Source of the DNA: Ruminiclostridium sp.
GTDB lineage: Bacteria; Bacillota; Clostridia; Oscillospirales; Oscillospiraceae
NCBI GenBank assembly: GCA_017435425.1
Contig: JAFSFC010000024.1
Coordinates: forward strand, 1-64,000
Length of the DNA: 64,000 nt
Reading direction: 5' to 3'
Positions within the stretch are counted from its first letter, which is position 1. Each line of letters opens with the position of its first letter. The position numbers and the translations under genes are program-made. Of this stretch, positions 53,736 to 62,021 are shown one piece after another. A model generated the notes under the pieces. That model was given only the letters and a program-made list of their open reading frames with translations. It had not been told where the DNA came from and did no database searches.

Positions 53736-53850
53736 CCCCTCATCCGCCCACTTCGTGGGCACCTTCCCCCCAGGGGGAAGGCTTTCTTCTCAGGCAACGA
53801 CAAGGCTTCTCCCCGGGGAGAAGCTGTCACCGCAGGTGACTGATGAGGGG
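53736..53850. repeat. Palindromic MITE-like repeat
   Basis: The ends are inverted repeats CCCCTCATC (53736-53744) and GATGAGGGG (53842-53850). Between them lie four hairpins: GCCCAC/GTGGGC, CCTTCCCCC/GGGGGAAGG, GCTTCTCCCC/GGGGAGAAGC and GTCACC/GGTGAC. It codes for nothing. A fragment of the right end lies at 7503-7523. Confidence 0.8.
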
Positions 53851-53861
53851 TACCAGAACCC

Positions 53862-54185
53862 TTACCGTTTCACAATTCTAACCACAGTCTTTGCTGCACT
53901 TGCTGCCTTTTTCGGATCAACGTTTCGAAGAACCGCCACTGCAGCAGGTACTATTTCAACCGCTTTGCGAGCTGCTTCTTTCCTCTTCTCTTTTTCCGCA
54001 TTATGCCGCTTCTGACACGGCCAGCAATACTTATAGGTCATTTTCTCCACAGGCTCATGGCAATCAGCGCAAACATAGACCAGCTTTGTTCCACATTTAG
54101 GGCAGAACAAATCATCTGGCTTAAACTTTTTCTTCTTATGCTTCATTGCGCAATCATCATTTGTACATCCTCTAGCTACACTCAT
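53862..54185 (-). CDS. Small zinc-ribbon protein
   Basis: The 107-aa protein has a zinc ribbon with CPKC and CADC, a further CWPC pair and a Lys-rich, helical C-terminus (KRHNAEKEKRKEAARKAVEIV). It is AT-rich relative to its neighbours, with many AAA, ATT and TTA-type codons, so it may have been acquired. AAGGAGGG lies before the ATG. It stands alone beside a palindromic repeat. Function is unknown. Confidence 0.75.
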   Translation of the reverse strand: MSVARGCTNDDCAMKHKKKKFKPDDLFCPKCGTKLVYVCADCHEPVEKMTYKYCWPCQKRHNAEKEKRKEAARKAVEIVPAAVAVLRNVDPKKAASAAKTVVRIVKR

Positions 54186-54238
54186 CAGGATCCCTCCTTA
54201 TATTTCTTCATAATATATCATGCTTATTTTGCGACAGA

Positions 54239-54565
54239 TCAAAACACCAAATGAATAAGCACCAGGTAGAAGACCGTGCCCCCGCCGATGGACAGGAGCA
54301 TACTGTGCTTCCACTTGTGCATGAGGGCCACGGCAAGGCCGGCGATGAGCTCCGGGGCTCCGTGATTGCCGCTGGTGAGGTCCACACCCTTGAAGCAGTA
54401 GATCACCAGCATAGCCATGGCGGCCGCCGGGAGCACTTTTCCCAGGTAGCGGATAAAGGCCGGGGTCTCCTTGCCCGCCGGAAAGACCAGGAAGGAGATG
54501 AACCGGGTGAGCATGGTGGCCCCCATGATGATGGCCACCGTCAGGACGATCTGGGTGTTGCTCAT
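54239..54565 (-). CDS. azlD: Branched-chain amino acid exporter subunit AzlD
   Basis: The 108-aa protein has four hydrophobic segments and the AzlD motifs TMLTRFISFLVFP and GKVLPAAAMAMLVIYC. With AzlC it forms an exporter of branched-chain amino acids or related compounds. Its start overlaps the azlC stop codon by four bases (ATGA). Confidence 0.92.
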   Translation of the reverse strand: MSNTQIVLTVAIIMGATMLTRFISFLVFPAGKETPAFIRYLGKVLPAAAMAMLVIYCFKGVDLTSGNHGAPELIAGLAVALMHKWKHSMLLSIGGGTVFYLVLIHLVF

Positions 54566-55266
54566 TCCTCCAGCCTCCTTTCAATGGGGCGGCGCAGGAG
54601 GGTCAGGAAGAGGACGATGCCCACCATGGACGCCACGATGAAGTTGTCCGCCCCGAAGATCACCAGGCAGACCAGGGAGATGCCAAGACCGCCCAGGGTA
54701 CTGATGTGGCTCTTCTCCTTCTCCCACTGTCCCACCAGGATGACGATGAAGAGGGCGGTCATGGCAAAGTCCACCCCGGTGGTGTCAAAGGGGATGAACT
54801 GGCCCAGAATGGCCCCCAGGGTGGTGCCAATGACCCAGTAGCTGTAGTCGAAGAGGGACACGAAGAAGTAGAACCAGCCCTTGTCCACCCCCTCGGGGAC
54901 CTCCGCCGAGACGTTCACCGAGAAGGATTCGTCACACATCCAGAAAATGGTGGGGAACTTTTTCTTCCCCAGGTCCCGGTACTTTTCCAGCATGGAAATG
55001 CCGTAGAACACATGGCGGGCGTTGACCATGAGGGTCAGCAAGAAGGTGCTCACCGGGGCAAAGGCCGCCGTGAGAACGCTGCCCGCCACGAACTGCATGG
55101 ACCCGGCAAAGACAAAGATACTAATCAAAATCGGCACCACAGGGGAAAAGCCCAGGGCCTTCATATAGATGCCATAGGCGATGCCCAGCACCAGGAATCC
55201 CGTGAGAATGGGGATGGTGTTGGGAAAGGCCGCCTTGGCCGCAGCGGCCAGCTTCTTTCTTTCCAC
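54562..55266 (-). CDS. azlC: Branched-chain amino acid exporter subunit AzlC
   Basis: The 234-aa protein has about seven membrane segments and the AzlC signatures GIAYGIYMKALGFSP, FAGSMQFVAGSVL and MVNARHVFYGISML. The start is GTG 55266 with GGGAG ten bases upstream. It is the large subunit of the AzlCD exporter and is coupled to azlD. Confidence 0.92.
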   Translation of the reverse strand: MERKKLAAAAKAAFPNTIPILTGFLVLGIAYGIYMKALGFSPVVPILISIFVFAGSMQFVAGSVLTAAFAPVSTFLLTLMVNARHVFYGISMLEKYRDLGKKKFPTIFWMCDESFSVNVSAEVPEGVDKGWFYFFVSLFDYSYWVIGTTLGAILGQFIPFDTTGVDFAMTALFIVILVGQWEKEKSHISTLGGLGISLVCLVIFGADNFIVASMVGIVLFLTLLRRPIERRLEE

Positions 55267-55420
55267 GGGAATGAAACTCCCTTCTTGCGCAGTTTATGGT
55301 GTTCCTATTTTATATGGCAGAGCTGGGGGCCGTCAACTGTTTTCTGACACCATTCGGGTTTCCTCCGCATAGGATGCCATGACCCCCGGTCCGGGGGAAT
55401 ACTCCCCAAGGAGGAATGCT

Positions 55421-56227
55421 ATGTTTGACGGTGTTCTCCAGCTGGCCTATCCCGTCCAGGCCCTGCTGGCCACCCTGCTCACCTGGGGCATCACCGCTCT
55501 GGGGGCCTGCCTGGTGTTTTTCATGGCAAAGCCCAACCGAAACCTCATGGACGGGATGCTGGGGGTGGCCGGCGGGGTCATGGTGGCCGCCTCCTTCTTT
55601 TCCCTGCTGGCCCCCTCCATCGAGATGTCCGAAGAGCTGGGGCTGAACCCCTGGCTCACCGCCCTGGCGGGGTTTCTGGGGGGCGGGCTCCTGCTGTTTC
55701 TGGGGGACCGGTTCTTCACCCGCCACCTGGAGAGCCGGTTCTCCGCCCAGGGTTCCCCCAGAAGTCTGAAGCGGAGCGTCCTGCTGGTTTTTTCCATCAC
55801 CCTCCACAATATCCCCGAGGGCATGGCCATCGGCGTGGCCTTTGGGTCCGTGGCCTTCGGCCTGGAAGGGAGCACCCTGGCGGGGGCCTGGCTCCTGGCT
55901 CTGGGCATTGGGATGCAGAACCTGCCGGAAGGCATGGCGGTGAGCGTCCCCCTCCGCCGGGAGGGCTTTACCCGAAAGCAAGCCTTTTTCTACGGCCAGC
56001 TCAGCGGCATCGCCGAGCCTGTGGCCGGTGTTCTGGGGGCCATCCTGGTGCTGAAGGTCCACACCGCCCTCCCCTTCCTGCTGGCCTTTGCCGCCGGGGC
56101 CATGATCTACGTGGTGGTGGAGGAGCTCATCCCCGAAAGCCAGACCAACCAGAACAAGGCCTGGATGGCCCTCTTCACCCTGGTGGGCTTCTCCCTGATG
56201 ATGGTCCTGGACGTGGCCCTGGGGTGA
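55421..56227 (+). CDS. ZIP family metal transporter
   Basis: The 268-aa protein has eight hydrophobic segments and the ZIP metal motifs SITLHNIPEGMAIGVAFG and GIGMQNLPEGMAVSVPL in helices 4 and 5, where the His/Asn-x-x-Glu sets bind metal. It probably moves zinc or another divalent metal into the cytoplasm. The start ATG 55421 has AAGGAGG upstream. A CATA-type -10 element preceded by AC at 55349-55376 may be a sporulation-type promoter. Confidence 0.9.
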   Translation: MFDGVLQLAYPVQALLATLLTWGITALGACLVFFMAKPNRNLMDGMLGVAGGVMVAASFFSLLAPSIEMSEELGLNPWLTALAGFLGGGLLLFLGDRFFTRHLESRFSAQGSPRSLKRSVLLVFSITLHNIPEGMAIGVAFGSVAFGLEGSTLAGAWLLALGIGMQNLPEGMAVSVPLRREGFTRKQAFFYGQLSGIAEPVAGVLGAILVLKVHTALPFLLAFAAGAMIYVVVEELIPESQTNQNKAWMALFTLVGFSLMMVLDVALG

Positions 56228-56291
56228 GGCATACCCCGCCCCCTCCCCTGCATATAGTCAGACAATACGAAACCAATGGAGGCGGTCTGAC

Positions 56292-56912
56292 ATGGAACAA
56301 AAGGAAAACCGGGTGATCCTGCGGGGCACCGTGATGGGCACCCCAGCATTCTCCCACCGGGTACATGGCATCGACTTTTACCGGTTCCCCCTGGCGGTCC
56401 CCCGGCTGTCCGGCCGGGAGGATCTCATCAACATCCTCCTCCCCCACACCCTGGCCGAGGGCTTTCCACGGGAGGAGGACTACGTAGAGGTGACCGGCCA
56501 GATCCGGTCCTTTAACAACCGGACCGGGGTGGGGAACCGACTGGTCATCACCGTGCTGGCCCGGTCGGTCCTGCCCACCGGGGAGGAGCCCTGCAACCAG
56601 GTGCTGCTGGGGGGCACCCTGTGCAAGCCCCCGGTCCTCCGGCGGACCCCCCTGGGCCGGGACATCTGCGACCTGCTGCTGGCGGTGAACCGGAAATATC
56701 GTCGGGCGGATTACCTCCCCTGCATCGCCTGGGGAAGCGTGGCCCTGGCCTGCAGCGGTCTGGAGACAGGAGACTCCCTCCTGCTGGAGGGGCGGCTCCA
56801 GAGCCGGACCTATTGGAAGACCCTGGGGGAGACCACCCAGGAGCGCACCGCCTATGAGGTCTCCATCTCCTCCCTGCTGCCCCCGGGGGATGAACCGGAA
56901 GATCCCCTCTGA
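56292..56912 (+). CDS. Tandem OB-fold single-stranded DNA-binding protein
   Basis: The 206-aa protein contains two SSB-like OB folds in a row: residues about 5-95 (NRVILRGTVMGTP..) and about 102-198 (NQVLLGGTLCKPPVLRRTPLGRDICDLLLAVNRKYRRADYLPCIAWG..). Only the second keeps a clear SSB pattern; the acidic tail found in housekeeping SSB is short (DEPEDPL). It is therefore a second, divergent SSB rather than the replication SSB. It follows the ZIP gene by 64 bases on the same strand. Confidence 0.82.
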   Translation: MEQKENRVILRGTVMGTPAFSHRVHGIDFYRFPLAVPRLSGREDLINILLPHTLAEGFPREEDYVEVTGQIRSFNNRTGVGNRLVITVLARSVLPTGEEPCNQVLLGGTLCKPPVLRRTPLGRDICDLLLAVNRKYRRADYLPCIAWGSVALACSGLETGDSLLLEGRLQSRTYWKTLGETTQERTAYEVSISSLLPPGDEPEDPL

Positions 56913-57026
56913 TGGGCCCCTGCCCCTCCCATCTGTTCACAATTTGTTCATAACATGACAGCGGTTTTATGGTATTCTTTTTGTACGACTTCTAACAGTT
57001 TCCAAATTTCCCCGGAGGAAAACCGT

Positions 57027-58433
57027 ATGATAAAGAAAACCATCGCCGCAGGCCTGGCCTGCTCCCTGCTGCTGTCCGTGAGCGCCATGGCCGCTCCGAC
57101 CCAGTTCAGCACTGCCCCCCAGTCCGTGGTGGACCCCGCCTGGAAGACCATCACTCCCAGCATCTCCACCAGCACCACCCTCTCCTATTCCCTGATCGAC
57201 GGCAAGGTCCGGGCCAACAACCTGGCCGTCAAGTCCATGGAGGCGAGTATGAAGTCCATGGAAGCCATGGACTGGGATGAGATCATCGACGAGATAGAGG
57301 ACAACATTGACCGGCTGGAAGACCAGCTGGCCGTCCTGAAGGCTGCCAACCAGGCCGGTGCCAATGCCCAGGCCCAAATCAAGCAGGCGGCGGGAGAGAC
57401 CGGCGGCGGCACCACCACACCAACCGACCCCTCAGACCCCACCGGAATGATGGGGCAGATCGAAGAGATCGTAGAAGGAGCTATCAAGGAGAGCATGGCC
57501 CAGATGCAGGCCCAGCAGATGGCCGCCACCCTCCAGTCCACCATTGAATCCCTGGAAACCCAGTTGGAGGACATAAAGGAGCAGAAGGAGGACTACAAGA
57601 AGACCGTGGCCGACACCAAGGTCCAGTTTGCCTCCCTCATCAACCAGACCGTGGCCGGCATCCAGTCCCTGTATGTGAGCATCCTCTCCTATGAGGACCA
57701 GCTCACCGCCCTGAAGGAAAGCCAGGCCGCTGTCCAGCGGATGGTGGACCAGATGGAGCTGCGGTATCAGCTGGGCCAGATCTCCCGCCTGACCCTCCAG
57801 CAGGTCCGGAACAGCTATGACGCCCTGTTGGTGGGCCTGGACTCCATGGAAAACGGCATCACCTTTATGAAGTCCTCCCTTCAGTCCCAGCTTGGGGAGG
57901 AACCCACCGGCCAGGTGACCCTGACCGCCCTGCCGGAGGTCTCCGCCGCTGACATCAGCGCCGCCTCCTATTCCAGCGACCTGGACAAGGCCAAGGCGGC
58001 CAGCTATGATCTCTACTCTGCCCGCCGGGGGGTGGAGGACGCCAAGGACGACATGGACGATGCCCGGAGAGAAAACGGCAAAAACAGCTACCAGTACAAG
58101 ATGGCCGAGCACAGCCACCAGGCCGCCCAGTACCAGGAGCAGTCCGCCATCCAGAGCTTCGAACTGTCCTTCCTGAACCTGTTCAACGCTCTGGCCCCTG
58201 CCCAGACCGCCCTGGAAACCGCCCAGACCACCCTGGACTATGAGGAACAGATGTACAAAGTGGCTGAGCTGAAGTATCAGCTGGGGAACCTCTCCGCCCA
58301 CGCCCTGGCCGACGCCAAAGATACCTATGAAAACGCCAAGCGGGACTATAAAGCCGCTGAATCCGACCTCTTCACCGCCTGGACCAGCTACCGCAACGCC
58401 GTGGACTACGGCCTGGTGACCAGCGGGACCTGA
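57027..58433 (+). CDS. Exported TolC-like coiled-coil protein
   Basis: The 468-aa protein has a signal peptide (about 1-22, ..LLLSVSAMA) and then long helical heptad stretches, with a Gly/Thr/Pro-rich break at about 120-140. Motifs such as MELRYQLGQISRLTLQQVRNSYD and MYKVAELKYQLGNLSAHALADAKDTYENAKRDY resemble the repeated helix pairs of outer-membrane factor (TolC) proteins. In a single-membrane bacterium it cannot be an outer-membrane channel; it is more likely a surface or efflux-accessory coiled coil. The start ATG 57027 has CGGAGG upstream. Confidence 0.8.
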   Translation: MIKKTIAAGLACSLLLSVSAMAAPTQFSTAPQSVVDPAWKTITPSISTSTTLSYSLIDGKVRANNLAVKSMEASMKSMEAMDWDEIIDEIEDNIDRLEDQLAVLKAANQAGANAQAQIKQAAGETGGGTTTPTDPSDPTGMMGQIEEIVEGAIKESMAQMQAQQMAATLQSTIESLETQLEDIKEQKEDYKKTVADTKVQFASLINQTVAGIQSLYVSILSYEDQLTALKESQAAVQRMVDQMELRYQLGQISRLTLQQVRNSYDALLVGLDSMENGITFMKSSLQSQLGEEPTGQVTLTALPEVSAADISAASYSSDLDKAKAASYDLYSARRGVEDAKDDMDDARRENGKNSYQYKMAEHSHQAAQYQEQSAIQSFELSFLNLFNALAPAQTALETAQTTLDYEEQMYKVAELKYQLGNLSAHALADAKDTYENAKRDYKAAESDLFTAWTSYRNAVDYGLVTSGT

Positions 58434-58760
58434 GATCAAAAGAGAGGGATTGTTTACAATTTCGAAATCAAATTCATAATTTGTCCATATAGAACCAATA
58501 TTTTGGACACATTTCTCCTGTAGTATAGCAACTGTAAGGAACAGAACACAAACTCACTTCTGACCAAACTTACACTCTCTCTTTTCTCTCTCTTTTCTCT
58601 CTTTTTAGAAACCGAACGGCAGCGACCTGGGAAATCGCTGCCGTTCCTTTTTTTCTTTTTAAACCATTATCTATACTCTCATATTGTCAAACTTTAATAA
58701 CCAAGGGGGCTGACACTGCAAAAATTTTTCCTTTTTCACGAAAAAGGGCTGTTTCAGGCG
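58434..58760. other. Gene-free region with possible short transcript
   Basis: The region is AT-rich. It contains a pyrimidine tract of repeated TCTCTCTTTT (58573-58606) and a weak promoter-like pair TTGGAC-N15-TATAGC (58503-58529) ahead of the terminator at 58615. A small RNA of about 110 bases is possible; no coding frame is seen. Confidence 0.45.
58615..58652 (+). terminator. Terminator downstream of the TolC-like gene
   Basis: AACGGCAGCGA pairs with TCGCTGCCGTT around a 9-base loop, followed by CCTTTTTTT. Confidence 0.88.
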
Positions 58761-58789
58761 TTGCTTTTCCCTATGCGCTGTGGTAAAGT
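58761..58789 (+). promoter_or_regulatory. Acyl-CoA dehydrogenase promoter
   Basis: TTGCTT (58761-58766), 17 bp, TAAAGT (58784-58789). The leader to the start codon is about 115 bases. Confidence 0.6.
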
Positions 58790-58910
58790 AAACATTGTAC
58801 AGACACCTGTACTTTCCAGGCAGGAACTGCAGTCAAAATATAGAGGCCAGACCGCAACCCTGCCAAACAAGGCCTATTGGTTTGCACCAATATGAAAAGG
58901 AGAGCGTTTT

Positions 58911-60053
58911 ATGAATTTTGAACTGAATGAACAGCAGCTGTCGATCCAGAAGATGGCTCGTGAATTTACCGAGAAGAAGGTCGCCCCCGGCATCCTGGAG
59001 CGCGACGAGACCCGCGAATATGACGTGAACCTGTACAAGGAACTGTCCGACATGGGCTTCATCGGCCTGCCCTATGCCAAGGAATACGGCGGCCAGGGCC
59101 TGGGCTACATGGAGTATGCTCTGGCTATCGAAGAGATCTCCAAGGTGGACGCTTCCCTGTCTGTCTCCTACTCCGTTTCTACCTCTCTGTACGGCGGCTC
59201 CCTGTACTTCTCCGAAGCCACCGAGGAGCAGCTCAAGCGCTGGATGCCCCCCGTCATGAGCGGCGGCCACTTCGGCTCCTTCGGCCTGACCGAGCACACC
59301 GCAGGCTCCGACGTTGCAGGTATGCTGACCTTCGCTGAGCGCGACGGCGACGAGTGGGTCATCAACGGCTCCAAGTGCTTCATCACCAACGGCCCCCTGT
59401 CCGATTACTATGCAGTCTACGCTCTGACCGACCGTGAGCTGGGCCCCAAGTCCATGGCTACCTTCATCGTCGAGCGCAACACCCCCGGCTTCTCCATCGG
59501 CGCCCGCCACAACACCATGGGCATCCGCTCCGCTATGGTCAGCGAGCTGCACTTCGATAACGTCCGCATCCCCGCAGGCAACATGATCTCCTCCCCCGGC
59601 AAGGGCTTCGCAACCGCTATGAAGACCCTGGACGGCGGCCGTATCGGCATCGCTTCCCAGGCTCTGGGTATCGCTGAGGGCGCATTCGAGATCGCTCGTC
59701 AGTACATGAAGCAGCGCCAGCAGTTCGGCAAGCCCATCTCCAAGTTCCAGCACCTGCAGTTCCGCATGGTGGACCTGGCCAACCAGATCGAGATGGCTAA
59801 GTACCTGGTCTACAAGGCAGCTTCCGACAAGGACGCACACAAGCCCTTCTCCCAGGCAGCCGCAAGAGCAAAGCTGGTGGCAGCTGAGACCGCTATGCAC
59901 GTGGCAACCGACGCAGTCCAGATGCTGGGCGGCAACGGCTACATGAAGGAATATCACGTGGAGCGCCTGATGCGCGACGCAAAGATCACCCAGATCTACG
60001 AGGGCACCTCCGAGGTCCAGAAGATCGTCCTGGCAAAGACCCTGTTCGATTAA
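58911..60053 (+). CDS. Acyl-CoA dehydrogenase (second copy)
   Basis: The 380-aa flavoprotein has the complete family layout, with GLTEHTAGSDVAGM at the flavin loop, YMKQRQQFGKPISKFQ in the C-terminal domain and catalytic Glu in IYEGTSEVQKIVLAKTLF. It is clearly related to, but not a recent copy of, the enzyme at 35082-36248. The likely reaction is short-chain enoyl/acyl-CoA conversion; no Etf genes are adjacent. AAAGGAG precedes the ATG. Codon use is of the highly expressed type. Confidence 0.92.
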   Translation: MNFELNEQQLSIQKMAREFTEKKVAPGILERDETREYDVNLYKELSDMGFIGLPYAKEYGGQGLGYMEYALAIEEISKVDASLSVSYSVSTSLYGGSLYFSEATEEQLKRWMPPVMSGGHFGSFGLTEHTAGSDVAGMLTFAERDGDEWVINGSKCFITNGPLSDYYAVYALTDRELGPKSMATFIVERNTPGFSIGARHNTMGIRSAMVSELHFDNVRIPAGNMISSPGKGFATAMKTLDGGRIGIASQALGIAEGAFEIARQYMKQRQQFGKPISKFQHLQFRMVDLANQIEMAKYLVYKAASDKDAHKPFSQAAARAKLVAAETAMHVATDAVQMLGGNGYMKEYHVERLMRDAKITQIYEGTSEVQKIVLAKTLFD

Positions 60054-60071
60054 TTCATAATTGTACATACC

Positions 60072-60107
60072 AAAAGCCGCTGAGGAAATCCTCAGCGGCT
60101 TTTTTTC
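60072..60107. terminator. Bidirectional terminator
   Basis: A perfect 15-bp stem (60072-60086 / 60089-60103) with T-runs on both strands. The last codons of the convergent lipoprotein gene lie inside its A-tract and stem. Confidence 0.93.
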
Positions 60108-60547
60108 GCGCCGGTCCGCTCCAACAGGGTCTGTTGGATGATCTGCTCCGGTTCCAGCCCTTGGGTGAGGAAATGCGGGGTAAGGACCTGGGCCGTTTCC
60201 TCACTTCCCGACCACAGGATCACTTCTGCACAGGGCTCCATAGCCGCCCAGCGGCACCCTTCCCCTTCCATCACACAGACACTGGCAGCCACCAGGTAAA
60301 CAGCCCCGGAGGTATCCCCCACCTGTGCTTCCCCCAAAAGCTCCATGGATACCAGACAGATGTCTCCCGCCCGGGGCTGGTCGGGCTCCTCCCCGGCCCA
60401 GCAGACCCGGGCACCGTAGGTCTCCGCATAGGAGGCCGCCAGGGCCTCTTTCACAGCGGTGTTTTCCTGGGAACAGCCTGCCAGTGCCAGCAGCAGACCA
60501 AGGAGCAGGAACATGCCGCTCCATCCTTTTATCCTTTCCAAACCCAT
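60092..60547 (-). CDS. Small lipoprotein of unknown function
   Basis: The 151-aa protein has a lipoprotein signal ending LLALAGC, so Cys25 is probably lipidated. The mature part is acidic with several Cys and Trp and no recognised domain. Its last four residues (KKSR) and stop codon are encoded by the terminator stem shared with the acyl-CoA dehydrogenase gene. AAAGGAG precedes the ATG. Confidence 0.75.
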   Translation of the reverse strand: MGLERIKGWSGMFLLLGLLLALAGCSQENTAVKEALAASYAETYGARVCWAGEEPDQPRAGDICLVSMELLGEAQVGDTSGAVYLVAASVCVMEGEGCRWAAMEPCAEVILWSGSEETAQVLTPHFLTQGLEPEQIIQQTLLERTGAKKSR

Positions 60548-60638
60548 GGGAAACTCCTTTCAAGAAGTCTATTGCAATCGTTTTATCAGGTTTATTCTAA
60601 CAGACCATCCTATCTATGTCAATAGATTTCAAAAAAAG

Positions 60639-60671
60639 AGCCCTGAGGGAGGTGGTTCCTCTCTCAGGGCT
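60639..60671 (-). terminator. Phosphoribosyltransferase terminator
   Basis: AGCCCTGAG pairs with CTCAGGGCT with further inner pairs; CTTTTTTT follows on the minus strand. Confidence 0.87.
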
Positions 60672-60683
60672 GTCAGATTGTTT

Positions 60684-61253
60684 TCACTTCACAGGGGTGC
60701 CGTCAGCTTGGAAGATGGGCAGGGGTTCCAGATAGGTGATATCCTCCCGGGCCTGGGCCTTGCCCTCTGCCAGGATGGCCATACGGCCGCAGACGATGCC
60801 CCCAGCTTTCAGGACCAGCTGTTCCAGGGCGTGGAGGGACTCGCCGGTGGAGATCACGTCGTCCACCAGGAGGATGCGCTTGCCCTTCATGAGGGCGGCA
60901 TCGTTGCCGTCCAGGTAGAGCCGCTGGACCGCCTTGGTGGTGATGGACTGGACCTCGATCTCCAGCACATCCCGCATGTACACCTTGGTGCCCTTCCGGG
61001 CCACGAAGTACTTCTCATCCCCGGCCAGGCGGGCCATCTCATGGGCCAGGGGGATGCCCTTGGCCTCGGCGGTGATGAGGTAGTCGTAGTCCGGTGCCTT
61101 GTCCAGCAGGGCCTGGGCACAGGCAGTGGTGAGCTGGCAGTCCCCAAAGATCACCAGGGCGGCGATGGCCAGGTCGTCATTCAGGGGGCACAGGGGGAGC
61201 TCCCGCTTGACCCCGGCCATGGTGATGGGGTAGACCATTTTGTTCTGTTCCAT
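60684..61253 (-). CDS. Adenine phosphoribosyltransferase-like protein
   Basis: The 189-aa type I phosphoribosyltransferase has the PRPP motif RILLVDDVISTGESL and the flexible-loop region FVARKGTKVYM. DYLITAEAKGIPLAHEMARLAG corresponds to the apt signature of base-salvage enzymes. The base could be adenine, but xanthine or another purine is possible; no purine riboswitch is seen upstream. The start ATG 61253 has AAGGAGG upstream. It ends at its own terminator. Confidence 0.83.
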   Translation of the reverse strand: MEQNKMVYPITMAGVKRELPLCPLNDDLAIAALVIFGDCQLTTACAQALLDKAPDYDYLITAEAKGIPLAHEMARLAGDEKYFVARKGTKVYMRDVLEIEVQSITTKAVQRLYLDGNDAALMKGKRILLVDDVISTGESLHALEQLVLKAGGIVCGRMAILAEGKAQAREDITYLEPLPIFQADGTPVK

Positions 61254-61325
61254 AGAAAAAGACCTCCTTGGGTCGAAGGATTCTACCTGTATTATCCTCT
61301 CTTCCTGGGGAAATGTCAATAATAG

Positions 61326-61354
61326 ATCCCCCGGAGGATGGCCCTCCGGGGGAT
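61326..61354 (-). terminator. Hairpin after the UPF0340 gene
   Basis: A perfect 12-bp stem (61326-61337 / 61343-61354) just after the stop codon. The T-run on the minus strand is weak. Confidence 0.6.
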
Positions 61355-61358
61355 GGGA

Positions 61359-61904
61359 TCACTTCAGATCGTCATTGTAATGGGCGCGGTCACCGCCGAT
61401 GAACTTGGGGCGGACCCGGGCGGCCAACAGAATGGCCTCACCGATGTGCTTCTGCTCCAGGCGAACGGGAACGGCCACCTTCTTCAGGTGCATGCCAATA
61501 AGGGTGCCGCCGATATCCAGACCGGCGTCGGCACGGATCTCCTCCACCGCCACGGGGTCTTCAAAGTTCTTGTAAGCTGCGGTGGCAAAGGAACCGCCGG
61601 CCTTGGGCTGGGGGACCACGTTGCAGATGTCTGCAAAGGGAACGGCAGCCCGCTCCACGATGATGGCCCGGTTCAGGTGCTCACAGCACTGGGCGGCCAG
61701 GTAGATGCCCTGGGGGGCCAGGACCTCCTGGATGCCCTCATAGATGGCTTGACCCATCTCGGGGCTGGAATGGCTGCCCACCTTATGGCCGGCCACCTCG
61801 CTGGTGGAACAGCCCACCACCAAAATCTGACCCTTTTTCAGCTTGCCTGCCTGGCAGATCTGCTGGGCAGCCAGCTTGGCTTCGTTGCGAATCTGATCCA
61901 ACAT
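61359..61904 (-). CDS. UPF0340 / TIGR01440 family protein
   Basis: The 181-aa protein matches the YwlG group: GQILVVGCSTSEVAGHKVGSHSS, AAQCCEHLNRAIIVERAA, DIGGTLIGMHLKKVAVP and the C-terminal RPKFIGGDRAHYND are family hallmarks. The fold resembles an aminotransferase-like small hydrolase and the function is unknown, though it is widely kept in Firmicutes. ATG 61904 follows an AGAGGTGT site. Confidence 0.9.
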   Translation of the reverse strand: MLDQIRNEAKLAAQQICQAGKLKKGQILVVGCSTSEVAGHKVGSHSSPEMGQAIYEGIQEVLAPQGIYLAAQCCEHLNRAIIVERAAVPFADICNVVPQPKAGGSFATAAYKNFEDPVAVEEIRADAGLDIGGTLIGMHLKKVAVPVRLEQKHIGEAILLAARVRPKFIGGDRAHYNDDLK

Positions 61905-62021
61905 ATCTCTACACCTCTATTGTTTTCTCTTCTCTGTTCCACAGGGAAGGCTAATTTCTCACTTGTATTATACCCCTTCTTGACCTGTTTTCCATAGCCA
62001 AAAAAGGAAAATTTCACAAGG

